A stretch of 64,000 bases of DNA from Duncaniella freteri. GTDB lineage: Bacteria > Bacteroidota > Bacteroidia > Bacteroidales > Muribaculaceae. Numbering within the stretch: position 1 is the first letter of the stretch; each line of letters begins with the position of its first letter. A program made the translations under genes and the position numbers. This document shows positions 31,419-40,435 of the stretch, piece after piece. Under the pieces are notes generated by a model, which ran no database searches, was not told the DNA's origin, and saw only the letters and a program-made list of their open reading frames with translations. The DNA lies in assembly GCF_004766125.1 (NCBI RefSeq), contig NZ_SJSA01000002.1, positions 434,001 to 498,000 of the forward strand. Reading direction: 5' to 3'.

Positions 31419-33524
31419 ATGGAAATTAGAAAAATTCCACTCTCATTGGTGTCTCCATCACCGATGAACCCTCGCAAAACATTTGACGAGGATGAGTTGC
31501 AAGAGTTGGCGGACAACATCGAGAAGCAGGGGTTACTCCAGCCTATCACCGTCAGACCCATTGCAGACAAAAAACAGTTTGCCGTTGTAGATGGCAACGC
31601 CGACTTCCACCCCGAGTATGAAATCATCTGCGGAGAGCGCCGCTTCCGCGCCTTTTGCAAACTATCTGACAAGTGGCGGGAAATGGATTGTGTGGCTCCT
31701 AAGGGAGAGACATATGACCGCTTCTCTGAAATCTCTGCTATTGTGCGAGAAATGAACGATGAAGAGGCATTTGACGCGATGATAACCGAAAATCTTCAGC
31801 GCAAAGATGTTGACCCCATTGAAGAGGCTTTTGCTTTTGGTCAACTTATCCAAAAAGGCAAGACCGCTGAAGAAATAGCGGCTCGATTTGGCAAGTCTAT
31901 CAGATTTGTTCAGGATCGCGTCAAACTCAACAATCTCATCCCGGAACTCATGCTTGCTGTCAGAGATGACAAAATGAGCATATCGGCGGCGATGATAATT
32001 GCCAAGCTCGATGATGAGCATCAGCGTCGTTATCATTCATCCTACTCCAACAACTCCAGCGGATTCACTAAACAGACCGCCGATAGTTTCACTAAATCTC
32101 TCTTTATGTCTATCGACGGGGCTCCCTGGTATCAGACCGATGACCAAGCCGATGAAGATTATGAGGGAGGGTGTGGTTGTAAGTGTTCGGAGTGTCAACT
32201 CAACACCGCCAATCATGGGTGCTTATTTTGGGATATGAAGACGGAAGATGCCGGGAAATGCACCAACCGGGATAAATTCTATGCCAAGCACTCTGCGTTC
32301 ATCATAGATATGTTAAATCGCTTTGACCACCCGGTAATCAAGAAAGGTTCACCGCTTGAGACCGGGAGCGTTGTCATAATAGATGATGAGGAATGGTGCA
32401 GCCCAGCCACGAAAGAACTCAAGAAAGCCATCTATGAAAAGATTAGAGCGGCAGGCTTTGAGGTAATCAAGGCTAACGAGATATTTGAAGGCAAATGCCA
32501 TTACACTGACAAGAGACTTGACCGTAACATCGAGATGGGATATGTCTATCAGTGTCTTAAAATCTTCACATACGACAATGTGAGCTTTGGGACACAGTGG
32601 CGGTACTTCAAGGGAAAAGGCAAGATGCTTGAGGCAAATGAGGGCAAAGATAAAACTCCGGCAACCTCCACTCAATCAGCAGAAGCGATGAAACTCATAC
32701 AGCAGCGCAACCGAATAAAGGAAATCGCTGTCGAGAAAATCACAGCCGAATCCCGAGCAATGGCCGGCAATCTCGCAGAGGCAAAGCGCAAAGGAGAGTT
32801 GAGCGATGCAGAGATGTTCGCATTTCAGTGTATAATATTCTCCCTCTGCGGATCTGATATGCTGAAAAGGTACGGGCATAAAGGTTTGGGCAAGGTGTCT
32901 GAGCGTTCTTTCATCGACGTAATCAAGCAGAATCGAGCAGACTGGTCAATGTGGATAAGAGAGTTTATCCGCACGATAATTGCCAGTGCTGATATAACCC
33001 ACAATGGGTTCTATCAGTATTGCGCCGGAGAAGTGCTGAAGGAATGGATGCCCAAAGAGTGGAAAGAGATGATTGACAAATATCGAGTTAAACTTGATAA
33101 AGACCTCGCCAAAAATGCTGAGAAACTGAAAGGTCTTGGTTATGGCATAGACGGCAAGTTGCTCCCTCAACCTAAAGAATCGGTTGTCAAATCGGTTGTA
33201 GATTCGACAAAGATTGAGGCAGAGACAATCGCTATCCCCAAAGGGAAGAACATACAAAAGCAATTCAAGGAGATGAAAGCCAAGCATCCCGGTACTATTC
33301 TTCTCTTCCGTGTCAATGACTTCTATGAGTGCTTTGATGAAGATGCCGAGAAAGCAGCTAAGACTCTCAAACTGACGCTTACCACCGCAAAAGGCAACAA
33401 ACTTGCCGGTTTCCCTCATCATGCTCTCGACACCTATCTTCCCAAACTCATAAGAGCCGGACATAAGGTTGCAATCTGCGAGCAACTTGAAGATCCGAAA
33501 AAGAAGAGTAACAAAGGGAAATAA
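31419..33524 (+). CDS. ParB-like protein fused to a MutS domain I
   Basis: This 701-residue protein starts with a ParB/Spo0J N-terminal domain (residues about 1-130, with the [10 protein letters not shown] motif near residue 70) and a helix-turn-helix ([20 protein letters not shown] near residue 150). A Cys cluster follows ([10 protein letters not shown]...GCLFWD near residue 253). Residues about 605-695 match the N-terminal mismatch-recognition domain of Mut[25 protein letters not shown], in parts, keeps the Phe-x-Glu reading head (F-Y-E), followed by [15 protein letters not shown] and CEQLEDP. No MutS ATPase is present. It is preceded by promoter module 2 and the leader motif. Confidence 0.88.
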   Translation: MEIRKIPLSLVSPSPMNPRKTFDEDELQELADNIEKQGLLQPITVRPIADKKQFAVVDGNADFHPEYEIICGERRFRAFCKLSDKWREMDCVAPKGETYDRFSEISAIVREMNDEEAFDAMITENLQRKDVDPIEEAFAFGQLIQKGKTAEEIAARFGKSIRFVQDRVKLNNLIPELMLAVRDDKMSISAAMIIAKLDDEHQRRYHSSYSNNSSGFTKQTADSFTKSLFMSIDGAPWYQTDDQADEDYEGGCGCKCSECQLNTANHGCLFWDMKTEDAGKCTNRDKFYAKHSAFIIDMLNRFDHPVIKKGSPLETGSVVIIDDEEWCSPATKELKKAIYEKIRAAGFEVIKANEIFEGKCHYTDKRLDRNIEMGYVYQCLKIFTYDNVSFGTQWRYFKGKGKMLEANEGKDKTPATSTQSAEAMKLIQQRNRIKEIAVEKITAESRAMAGNLAEAKRKGELSDAEMFAFQCIIFSLCGSDMLKRYGHKGLGKVSERSFIDVIKQNRADWSMWIREFIRTIIASADITHNGFYQYCAGEVLKEWMPKEWKEMIDKYRVKLDKDLAKNAEKLKGLGYGIDGKLLPQPKESVVKSVVDSTKIEAETIAIPKGKNIQKQFKEMKAKHPGTILLFRVNDFYECFDEDAEKAAKTLKLTLTTAKGNKLAGFPHHALDTYLPKLIRAGHKVAICEQLEDPKKKSNKGK

Positions 33525-33557
33525 GAATCTCCCTTAAATCACATCATCAACTCAAAC

Positions 33558-33589
33558 GCGGCACTACTCAATCAAACGGGTGGTGCCGC
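33558..33589 (+). promoter_or_regulatory. Hairpin just upstream of the helicase-methyltransferase start
   Basis: GCGGCACTACTC (33558-33569) pairs fully, with two wobbles, with GGGTGGTGCCGC (33578-33589). It ends 10 bases before the ATG at 33600, with no T run. It could cover the ribosome-binding region or protect the mRNA end. Confidence 0.6.
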
Positions 33590-33599
33590 TTGCTTTACT

Positions 33600-36245
33600 A
33601 TGGAATATCAAGAGTTTCTTAAATCCAAGATAAAAATATCCGAGGAGTTCGGCTTTACTGTCAAGATAGAGGAAATCAACCCCAAGTTGAAACCTCACAA
33701 CAAACTGATGGTAAAATGGCTCGTTGAGGGTGGCAAACGTGCCTGTTTCGCATCTTTCGGATTACATAAGACTGTTACACAGTTGGAGGCGGTAAGACTT
33801 ACCCTCTCTAAAGTCGGCAAAGGGAGCGGCTTGATAGTCTGTCCTCTCTCAGTCCGTCAGGAGTTCGTAGAGGACTCCAAAAACATACTCGGCTGGGAGC
33901 GCCCCCCAAAGTTCATCAGACGTGCCGAAGAGATGGATGGCGATGGTATCTACCTCACAAACTACGAAAGTATCCGAGACGGCAAGTTGGATCCAGAATT
34001 GTTTGTTGTCGCAAGTCTTGATGAGGCCTCCGTCCTCCGTGGTCTCGGCGGTTCAAAAACATTCCGGGAATTTATGAGGCTGTTCACCGGCGACGGTGGT
34101 CCCATGCAAGTGCGCCGGCAGGCAGAGCGTATCAAATTCCGCTATGTCGCCACTGCCACCCCATCACCAAACGACTATATCGAGTTGTTGGCTTATGCCG
34201 ACTTTTTGGGCATCATGGATGTGTCGCAAGCCAAAACAAGGTTCTTTAAGAGGGATTCAACGCACGCTGACAATCTCACACTCCACCCACACAAGGAAGA
34301 GGAGTTCTGGTTATGGATATCCTCGTGGGCTTTGTTTGTCAGCAAACCGTCGGACATCACCGGCGACACGGCAGACGATGAGGGTTACATTCTCCCTGAC
34401 CTCGACCTGCGATGGCACGAGATACCGACGGACTATTCTAAGCCGAGTGTTGACAAATACGGCAATCCTGTATTATTCGCTACCGAGGCTATGGGACTGC
34501 AACAGTCGGCAAAAGAAAAACGAGAGAGCCTCCCGGCCCGTATTGACAAGATGATGGAGTTGAGAGCCGAGGATCCCGACGCCCACCGCATCATTTGGCA
34601 CGACCTTGAGGCAGAACGCCACGCCATAGAGAAAGCCATACCCTCTATAAAATCCATCTATGGCTCACAAGATTATGAGAAGAGAGAGAAAAACATCCTT
34701 GATTTCTCTTATGGCCGAGTTCAGGAGTTGGCGGCTAAACCTGTTATCGCCGGTTCCGGCTGTAACTTTCAACGCTATTGTTCCTGGGCAATATATCTCG
34801 GTATCGGCTACAAGTTCAATGATTTTATACAGTCCATTCACCGCCTGCAACGATTCCTTCAGACAAAGAAAGTCCGGGTTGACCTCATCTATACCGAGGC
34901 AGAGCGAGGAGTGCGAAAGGCTCTTGAAACAAAGTGGCAGAACCACAACAAACTCATTAATAACATGACTGAAATTATTAAGAAATACGGGCTATCTCAC
35001 AAAGAGATGTCTGCACACCTCGCCCGTAAAATGGGCGTTGAACGTGTCGAGGTCTCCGGCGATGGCTACCGCATAGCCAACAATGACAATGTTCTTGAGT
35101 TGCAGGACACCGACCGCTACCCGGACAATTCAGTGGGGCTTATTGTAACCTCTATTCCGTTTGCAACCCAATACGAATACTCTCCCAATTACGCCGACTT
35201 CGGCCACTCTGAAAGCAACGAGGAGTTTTTCAAGCAGATGGATTTCCTCACGCCAAACCTCTTCCGAGTGCTCCAGCCCGGCAGGATGGCTATCATCCAT
35301 GTCAAAGACCGCATCGTGCCGATGGGATTGAGCGGAATGGGTTGTCAGACGGTGTATCCGTTCCACTGCGATTGCATACGCCACTACACCAAGCACGGCT
35401 TTGCCTACATGGGGATGAAGACCATCGTAACGGATGTGGTCCGGGAAAACAATCAGACCTACCGCCTCGGCTGGACTGAACAATGCAAAGACGGCACCAA
35501 AATGGGAGTAGGTATGCCGGAGTATCTTCTCATCTTCCGAAAGCCTGCCACCGATCGCACAAATGCCTATGCCGACATTCCTGTTGTCAAAGACAAAAAG
35601 TGGTGGAATGAGCAGACCAGAAGTTGGGATAATCCCGATGGTTACAGCCGCGCCCGCTGGCAGATGGATGCACACGGCTACACACGCTCTTCAGGTGATA
35701 GGCTGATGACCCCCGAAGAGATAGCAAAGATGGACCACAAATCTATCTACCGCTTCTTCAAAAAGTATTCTCTTAATGAGGTATGGGATTACGACTATGT
35801 TGTAAGAGTGGCCGAGGAGTTGGAGTTGCACGGCAAACTCCCTACGGGATTCATGCTCTTGCAGCCCGGCAGTTGGACCGACAACGTATGGTCTGACATC
35901 GCAAGAATGAGGACACTCAACACCATTCAGTCGGTAAAAGGTAAAGAACAGCATCTTTGCCCTCTGCAATTTGACATCGTGAACCGTGTCATTGACCAGA
36001 TGAGCAATCCCGGTGATATTGTTCTTGACCCATTCGGGGGACTTATGACGGTTCCCTATTGCGCGCTGCTCAAAGGTCGTAAGGGCTGGGGCATAGAACT
36101 CTCGCCGGTGTACTTCCTTGATGGTGCTCAATATTGCGCCCAAGCTTCCACAAAGAAAGAGACCCCATCACTCTTTGACTTCCTCGATGATCAGGCGGAG
36201 GATGAAGAAGAGCCTCTACCTTTTGAACTCCAAGATAAAAAGTAA
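33600..36245 (+). CDS. Fusion of an SF2 helicase-like domain and a DNA methyltransferase
   Basis: This 881-residue protein has an N-terminal SF2-like ATPase region (about 1-450). Its Walker A is altered to FGLHKT, with DEAS as motif II near residue 147, ATATP as motif III, and a helicase C-terminal part ending SIHRLQRFLQ. Residues about 480-860 form an amino-methyltransferase of the N4/N6 beta type. The catalytic motif reads TSIPF (instead of TSPPY) near residue 520, and the AdoMet motif is LDPFGG near residue 813. Such fusions occur in phages and may move along DNA while methylating it. Whether the altered motifs are active is unknown. Confidence 0.85.
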   Translation: MEYQEFLKSKIKISEEFGFTVKIEEINPKLKPHNKLMVKWLVEGGKRACFASFGLHKTVTQLEAVRLTLSKVGKGSGLIVCPLSVRQEFVEDSKNILGWERPPKFIRRAEEMDGDGIYLTNYESIRDGKLDPELFVVASLDEASVLRGLGGSKTFREFMRLFTGDGGPMQVRRQAERIKFRYVATATPSPNDYIELLAYADFLGIMDVSQAKTRFFKRDSTHADNLTLHPHKEEEFWLWISSWALFVSKPSDITGDTADDEGYILPDLDLRWHEIPTDYSKPSVDKYGNPVLFATEAMGLQQSAKEKRESLPARIDKMMELRAEDPDAHRIIWHDLEAERHAIEKAIPSIKSIYGSQDYEKREKNILDFSYGRVQELAAKPVIAGSGCNFQRYCSWAIYLGIGYKFNDFIQSIHRLQRFLQTKKVRVDLIYTEAERGVRKALETKWQNHNKLINNMTEIIKKYGLSHKEMSAHLARKMGVERVEVSGDGYRIANNDNVLELQDTDRYPDNSVGLIVTSIPFATQYEYSPNYADFGHSESNEEFFKQMDFLTPNLFRVLQPGRMAIIHVKDRIVPMGLSGMGCQTVYPFHCDCIRHYTKHGFAYMGMKTIVTDVVRENNQTYRLGWTEQCKDGTKMGVGMPEYLLIFRKPATDRTNAYADIPVVKDKKWWNEQTRSWDNPDGYSRARWQMDAHGYTRSSGDRLMTPEEIAKMDHKSIYRFFKKYSLNEVWDYDYVVRVAEELELHGKLPTGFMLLQPGSWTDNVWSDIARMRTLNTIQSVKGKEQHLCPLQFDIVNRVIDQMSNPGDIVLDPFGGLMTVPYCALLKGRKGWGIELSPVYFLDGAQYCAQASTKKETPSLFDFLDDQAEDEEEPLPFELQDKK

Positions 36246-36246
36246 T

Positions 36247-36471
36247 ATGAAACGAGAAGATGCCCAGACCGCAACGGGCTTGAGCCTGCCGGTCATTGTT
36301 TTCGTGGTGTTCCTTACCCTGCGCCTTGCCGGAGTAATCTCCTGGTCATGGTGGTGGGTAACATCGCCACTCTGGATTGTAGCCGCTCTGATAGTGGCAA
36401 TCACGATTCTCTATGTAGCGGTGTTCGCTTACCGCTACCTCAAACACAAACGCAAACGCAAACGCAACTAA
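36247..36471 (+). CDS. Small membrane protein, 'Fragile-X-F'-type phage protein
   Basis: From the ATG at 36247, one base after the methyltransferase stop, the product has 74 residues. There are two hydrophobic spans (about 13-33 and 36-58) and a Trp-rich turn, SWSWWWVTSPLW. The C-terminus is a Lys/Arg run that should stay in the cytoplasm. It matches small phage proteins that databases label transmembrane Fragile-X-F. Function unknown; membrane proteins of this kind could be involved in exclusion or lysis timing. Confidence 0.75.
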   Translation: MKREDAQTATGLSLPVIVFVVFLTLRLAGVISWSWWWVTSPLWIVAALIVAITILYVAVFAYRYLKHKRKRKRN

Positions 36472-36562
36472 CCTCATCTGTTATGATGACAATAATAAGA
36501 CCGCCTCCCGGCAATCGCGAAAGAGATAACACCAGTCATTCACTTAACCCAATTCTTTACCA

Positions 36563-36859
36563 ATGGCAATAACGCTGAACAAAAGTGCTATCCGATGCGA
36601 AGAGATAGCAATCGCCAGTGGTAAAATAACCTCCAACTCATCGGCTCGACCATTGCTTTATGACATATCGCGGAATTGGCGTGAGTTACTTGATGCGTCA
36701 AGTTTTCAAAGCGACAATCCCGGTCCCTGGAGCGAAAAGGAAGAGGCGGCGGCCGAGGTTATGATTTCCACTCTGACCTATCTTCAGCGCATTGGGTGCA
36801 AGAACATCGAACAGTTGCTCAAGGACACCATAGAGCGACACGCCCGGCAAAATGAGTAG
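36563..36859 (+). CDS. Hypothetical phage protein (98 aa)
   Basis: This 98-residue helical protein contains SSARPLLYDISRNWRELLDAS and WSEKEEAAAEVMISTLTYLQRIG in separate halves. The WSEKEEAAAEVMI stretch resembles the ExxE-type helices of MazG-like nucleotide pyrophosphohydrolases, but the full metal-binding set is not evident. It is common beside ParB-type genes in Bacteroidota phages. I would call it unknown. Confidence 0.65.
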   Translation: MAITLNKSAIRCEEIAIASGKITSNSSARPLLYDISRNWRELLDASSFQSDNPGPWSEKEEAAAEVMISTLTYLQRIGCKNIEQLLKDTIERHARQNE

Positions 36860-36909
36860 GTTTCGTTAATGGCTATTCTGATGATGTAAATTGATGATGT
36901 ATAATAGCA

Positions 36910-37566
36910 ATGACCGAAAATACAATTTTAGCAATCGGCCTCTTGGATTTCAACAAGGGGCAACTCCAAGGACTCCCGAAGAATCCCCGGTTCTTTCGGG
37001 ACTATCGCTATGAGGCGATGAAAAAGAGCATTGAGGAATCTCCCGAGATGCTTGAACTCCGTGAACTAATCGTCTATCCATATCCGGAGGGGCGGTACAT
37101 AGTCGTTTGTGGCAATCTGCGTTTGCGTGCCTGCAAGGAACTCGGCTACAAAGAGCTTCCCTGCAAGATTCTCAACCCTGAAACCGATGTGAAGAAGTTG
37201 CGCGAATATGCCACAAAGGACAATGTGAGTTTCGGCGAGAATGATGTTGATGTGATGATCAACGAGTGGGACAAATCAGAGTTGCAGGATTGGGGAGTTG
37301 AATTTTCCCCGGAAAAGAAAACCGATGAGTTCAAAGAGCGGTTTGATTCGATCACTGATGAAACCGCAATATATCCCCTGGTCCCCAAATACGATGAGAA
37401 GCACGAGTTGTTCATCATTCAGTCAGGTAACGAGGTTGATAGCAACTGGCTCCGTGAGCGTCTTGGTATGCAGCGTATGCGCTCCTATAAGACCGGCAAA
37501 GTGAGCAAGAGCAATGTTATCGACGTTAAAGATGTTCGTGTCGCATTGGAGGGCGAAAGGAAATGA
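36910..37566 (+). CDS. ParB N-terminal domain protein paired with a glycosyltransferase
   Basis: This 218-residue protein has a ParB/Srx-like N-terminal domain: NPRFFRDYRYEAMKKSI near residue 25, then the VVCGNLRLRACKELGY motif near residue 67 (G-x-x-R-x-x-A). Residues 120-218 are an unrecognised domain with no helix-turn-helix. ParB-fold proteins in phages include nucleases, CTPases and kinases. Its stop overlaps the glycosyltransferase start by ATGA, so the two are a coupled pair. Confidence 0.78.
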   Translation: MTENTILAIGLLDFNKGQLQGLPKNPRFFRDYRYEAMKKSIEESPEMLELRELIVYPYPEGRYIVVCGNLRLRACKELGYKELPCKILNPETDVKKLREYATKDNVSFGENDVDVMINEWDKSELQDWGVEFSPEKKTDEFKERFDSITDETAIYPLVPKYDEKHELFIIQSGNEVDSNWLRERLGMQRMRSYKTGKVSKSNVIDVKDVRVALEGERK

Positions 37567-38318
37567 GCAATCTCAAAATCGTAATCCCCTCACACAAGCG
37601 GCACGATCGTGTTTTCGCAAAGAAACTCGTTAACAACCCCATCATCTGTGTTGCTGAAAGTCAGGCAGACCTCTACCGCCAATACAACCCCGAATGTGAG
37701 ATAGTAACTCATCCCGATGATGTCATAGGGCTTATTCCCAAACGCAATTGGATGGCCCGGCACTTTGGCGATTTAATGATGCTCGACGATGATGTTCACG
37801 TTGTCAAAACCCTCTTTTGCGAGAAGGGCGAGACCGGGGTTATACGCGATCCGGACCAGATAACCCATATCATAGAATCCTTGTATGAGTTGGCGTGTCT
37901 GCTCGATGTTCATTTGTTCGGGTTCACCTCAGCCATTTCGCCGGTGATGTATAACGAATGGGGGTATTACTCCCTCTCGAAGATGATCACCGGTTGCGCC
38001 TATGGCGTGAGGTATAACAAGAATGTCTGGTGGAATGAAGAAATCCGGCTCAAAGAAGACTTTTGGATTTCATGTTACATGAAGTTCAAAGAACGCCGGA
38101 TTCTTACCGACCTCCGCTACAACTTCGCCCAGAAGGGCACGTTTGTAAATGCCGGAGGGCTGGCAGCGTTCCGCAATCAGGAAGAGGAACGCCGCTCGAT
38201 ACTGTTCATCAAAAAGCACTTTGGGGACAGCATCAATATCAAAGGCGCAACCAACAACGGCAAAGACAAGACAAAGCAGCTCGTGGAGTATAACATCTCC
38301 TGCAAGTTCAAATTCTAA
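37563..38318 (+). CDS. GT-A fold glycosyltransferase-like protein (GREB1/TAGT-like)
   Basis: This 251-residue protein begins LKIVIPSHKRHDRV and has MMLDDDVHVV near residue 73 (a DxD-type metal/nucleotide-sugar motif). It also has an NWMARHFGD segment and a later KEDFWISCYMKF, as in GT-A glycosyltransferases. The pattern is most like phage enzymes of the TET/JBP-associated glycosyltransferase group that act on modified DNA bases. No base-hydroxylating enzyme is seen in the window, so the target is open. It is coupled to an upstream ParB-domain protein. Confidence 0.72.
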   Translation: MSNLKIVIPSHKRHDRVFAKKLVNNPIICVAESQADLYRQYNPECEIVTHPDDVIGLIPKRNWMARHFGDLMMLDDDVHVVKTLFCEKGETGVIRDPDQITHIIESLYELACLLDVHLFGFTSAISPVMYNEWGYYSLSKMITGCAYGVRYNKNVWWNEEIRLKEDFWISCYMKFKERRILTDLRYNFAQKGTFVNAGGLAAFRNQEEERRSILFIKKHFGDSINIKGATNNGKDKTKQLVEYNISCKFKF

Positions 38319-38336
38319 CCTGCTGATTATCCGCTA

Positions 38337-38386
38337 AAAATGGTGTTCAATCTGATTGCTCATATCGTCATTTTTGGCTAAATTTA
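38337..38386 (+). promoter_or_regulatory. Phage promoter module 3
   Basis: It begins AAAATGGTGTTCA and ends at the -33 ATTG (38355-38358). After 20 bases comes TAAATTTA (38379-38386). The first 22 bases match module 4 at 21 positions. The AAGTCAAACC leader is absent here. Confidence 0.75.
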
Positions 38387-38416
38387 CAGTAGTAAACAAC
38401 CAAATAATAGCGAGTT

Positions 38417-39001
38417 ATGATAATAAGAACTATAAATGGCTATGACTTCTTTGAGGTGAGCTCTGCCATGCAGAAAGCAATCCGGCGGGCTGATGCCCGA
38501 GTTGCCGGATTCTTCGCCCTGGAACTCTGGCACAGCAACTATCGGGACTATGTATGGAAACGCCTGTTTACCATCAGTGCCGAGGACTGCTACGGACTCA
38601 TCACGAAAGAGATAGAGGCTCTTTGGCAGGGGCACGAGTTAGTCAACAAGAATAAGACCGAGCCGAAAGGCAGAATCTTCGTAAGCAAAGCGGTGCTCCT
38701 GCTTTGTGAGTGTCGCAAAAGCAGGGATGCCGACCACCTCCAGAACCTTGTCTATGACCGCAACGATGTGGATGTAGAGCGGTGGCTTGATGATGTCAGA
38801 CATTATCCTATCCCCATACCTCCTTATACATTCGATGTTCACACCCGAAAGGGTAAGAAATACGGCAGAACGAAAGAAGAGTTTTTTCGTGAAGAATATG
38901 AGGCATTACAGCCTCGGGTGCCTGGTCTGTTCGATGACCTTGTGCCATCTCAATCAAGCAATCTTTTCAGCGGTTCGGATCAGAAGTCTGAGCCGCTTTA
39001 A
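38417..39001 (+). CDS. RarA/MgsA C-terminal-like domain protein without the ATPase
   Basis: This 194-residue protein contains NGYDFFEVSSAMQKAIRRAD near residue 6, FFALELWHSNY near residue 32 and YVWKRLFTISAEDCYG near residue 46. This is the pattern of the C-terminal tetramerisation region of RarA/MgsA/WRNIP1 AAA+ proteins (compare their DVSALQKSIRGSD and R-R-L-x-x-I-A-S-E-D). The AAA+ ATPase half is missing, so it could mimic, titrate or redirect host RarA at forks. The C-terminal 60 residues are unrecognised. It is driven by promoter module 3. Confidence 0.6.
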   Translation: MIIRTINGYDFFEVSSAMQKAIRRADARVAGFFALELWHSNYRDYVWKRLFTISAEDCYGLITKEIEALWQGHELVNKNKTEPKGRIFVSKAVLLLCECRKSRDADHLQNLVYDRNDVDVERWLDDVRHYPIPIPPYTFDVHTRKGKKYGRTKEEFFREEYEALQPRVPGLFDDLVPSQSSNLFSGSDQKSEPL

Positions 39002-39012
39002 TTTTAATCAAC

Positions 39013-39759
39013 ATGAATCTACCACCCTTAGACAAAGAGATGTTGGCAAAGATGGGCATTGCGCCGGACGCGGTGCCCATCCGCCCGGCATTAGATTACG
39101 GCATCAAAATTCCGCCCAGGAATCCCAAACCTCCCAAAGCAATCAGCACCGCAGAGGCTAACGAGATGTTCGGAGTGTCGCTTGCAGTAAAGATGAATTT
39201 CATCCCCCAGATGCTTGTGGCCCTCGCCCTTGATTATGCCTCTCAGTTTGTGAATCATTGCCGGGATAAGCGTATCAGTGAGTTTAAGAAACACAATCGC
39301 CTTATCAAACTGTGTGTAGAAGAGCATACAGCCCGCCTTGCCAAGTCCTACGGCAACGCATTTCAGGCGTACACCAACTATGTTGAGCGGTACTTTGAAT
39401 ATGTCAGTGTTGACCGCTTCAAGATGTGGTGCAGCATCGGGAATGTTGTCAACCGGCAGATTCCGAAAGATAGAGACCGCGATGGTGCCACCCTCGTTGC
39501 GATTATCCATAAACTGATTGATTATGCCGAAGAGTATGACCGCAAAATGGATAAAGTGATTGCCGATAAGGTCAAAGCGCCTGTCAGTCGCAAGCAGGAT
39601 GATATGCTGAAGCTCATCGTTGCGATGTGCTATGAGTTTGAGGACACATGGGGGTTCAAGTTAGAGCCGGATCCCATTGTTGATATGAACATCGGAGTGC
39701 TTGCAAATAGAGCCTCAACCCTTGCTGATTTCATCATCGGAGAGGAAAAATGTCAGTAA
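39013..39759 (+). CDS. Hypothetical phage protein (248 aa)
   Basis: This 248-residue protein is mostly helical. It starts with a Pro-rich segment (IRPALDYGIKIPPRNPKPPK) that may be a peptide-binding linker. The core contains KKHNRLIKLCVEEHTARLAKSYG in parts. No family recognised. It follows the RarA-like gene by 11 bases, so both are read from promoter module 3. Its last residues (K-C-Q) are encoded inside the repeat that opens the next promoter region. Confidence 0.7.
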   Translation: MNLPPLDKEMLAKMGIAPDAVPIRPALDYGIKIPPRNPKPPKAISTAEANEMFGVSLAVKMNFIPQMLVALALDYASQFVNHCRDKRISEFKKHNRLIKLCVEEHTARLAKSYGNAFQAYTNYVERYFEYVSVDRFKMWCSIGNVVNRQIPKDRDRDGATLVAIIHKLIDYAEEYDRKMDKVIADKVKAPVSRKQDDMLKLIVAMCYEFEDTWGFKLEPDPIVDMNIGVLANRASTLADFIIGEEKCQ

Positions 39760-39772
39760 ATGTTAAGGTGAT

Positions 39773-39822
39773 AAAATGGTGTTCATTCTGATTGCAACAT
39801 CCGCTTTTTATGGTTAACTTTA
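39773..39822 (+). promoter_or_regulatory. Phage promoter module 4
   Basis: AAAATGGTGTTCA begins the element, ATTG at 39791-39794 is the -33, and TAACTTTA is at 39815-39822 after 20 bases. The preceding ATGTCAGTAAATGTTAAGG (39750-39768) is shared with the regions before modules 1 and 5. The leader motif and a gene at 39867 follow. Confidence 0.82.
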
Positions 39823-39866
39823 CAGTATAACAAACTAAAAGTCAAACCAATAAAACCAAGATAACA

Positions 39867-40250
39867 ATGAAAACAATCGCTGACCTCAACGCTCTTATTC
39901 CTACCCTCGTGGAACTCATTCGCAACAATGACCACGAAATCGGAGAGTCTTACTATGAGCAAGATGAAGATGGATGGGGAAGATGTGATGACTCAACCAC
40001 TAACTACCTCTGCTATGAGGAAGATGGTTGGCTCATCGAAGTAACCTATGAGTGCTGTGGAGAGTGGGATAATGACCCCGGCGATTATTGGACTCCACCG
40101 AGCTGCGATCTTAGAAGAGCATGGGGCGAGGTTACTGAAATTACCGCTACCCACTACGATGAAGATATAGATGAAGAGTCTGAGTTCAGCGAAGAGGATG
40201 TAAATAAACTCTGGATTGCTCTTGATGAAGAGCTGAAAGATATAGCATAA
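39867..40250 (+). CDS. Highly acidic hypothetical protein (127 aa)
   Basis: Of 127 residues, 37 are Asp or Glu against about 10 Lys or Arg, giving a strongly negative protein. It also has several Trp and Cys residues (YECCGEWDNDPGDYW). The acidic residues run through the whole length and are not just in a tail, as in DNA-mimic proteins that block restriction or nucleoid factors. No family recognised, so the mimic role is conjecture. It is the first gene after promoter module 4 and carries the leader motif, so it is probably made early and in quantity. Confidence 0.72.
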   Translation: MKTIADLNALIPTLVELIRNNDHEIGESYYEQDEDGWGRCDDSTTNYLCYEEDGWLIEVTYECCGEWDNDPGDYWTPPSCDLRRAWGEVTEITATHYDEDIDEESEFSEEDVNKLWIALDEELKDIA

Positions 40251-40276
40251 TAAGTCAAACCAATAAACCTTTTACA

Positions 40277-40435
40277 ATGACAAAGTACGTTTTTAGAGTC
40301 TATACGACCTACGACCCCGAGGATGGCTTCAATGCCTGGGCAAGCGGGAACAGCCGCCAAGAGGCTGAGCGAGAAATCAGGAGTGAATATCATTCCATTA
40401 TCCGTGTTGAACTTATCAGAACCGAGAAGAAATGA
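40277..40435 (+). CDS. Small hypothetical protein (52 aa)
   Basis: A 52-codon frame starts at 40277, ten bases after a copy of the AAGTCAAACCAATAA leader, and ends with a TGA that overlaps the next start (ATGA). The product (MTKYVFRVYTTYDPEDGFNAW at its start, read in parts) is a strand-rich mini-protein with a Glu/Arg-rich helix. The leader and the coupled downstream start support it as real. Confidence 0.72.
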   Translation: MTKYVFRVYTTYDPEDGFNAWASGNSRQEAEREIRSEYHSIIRVELIRTEKK

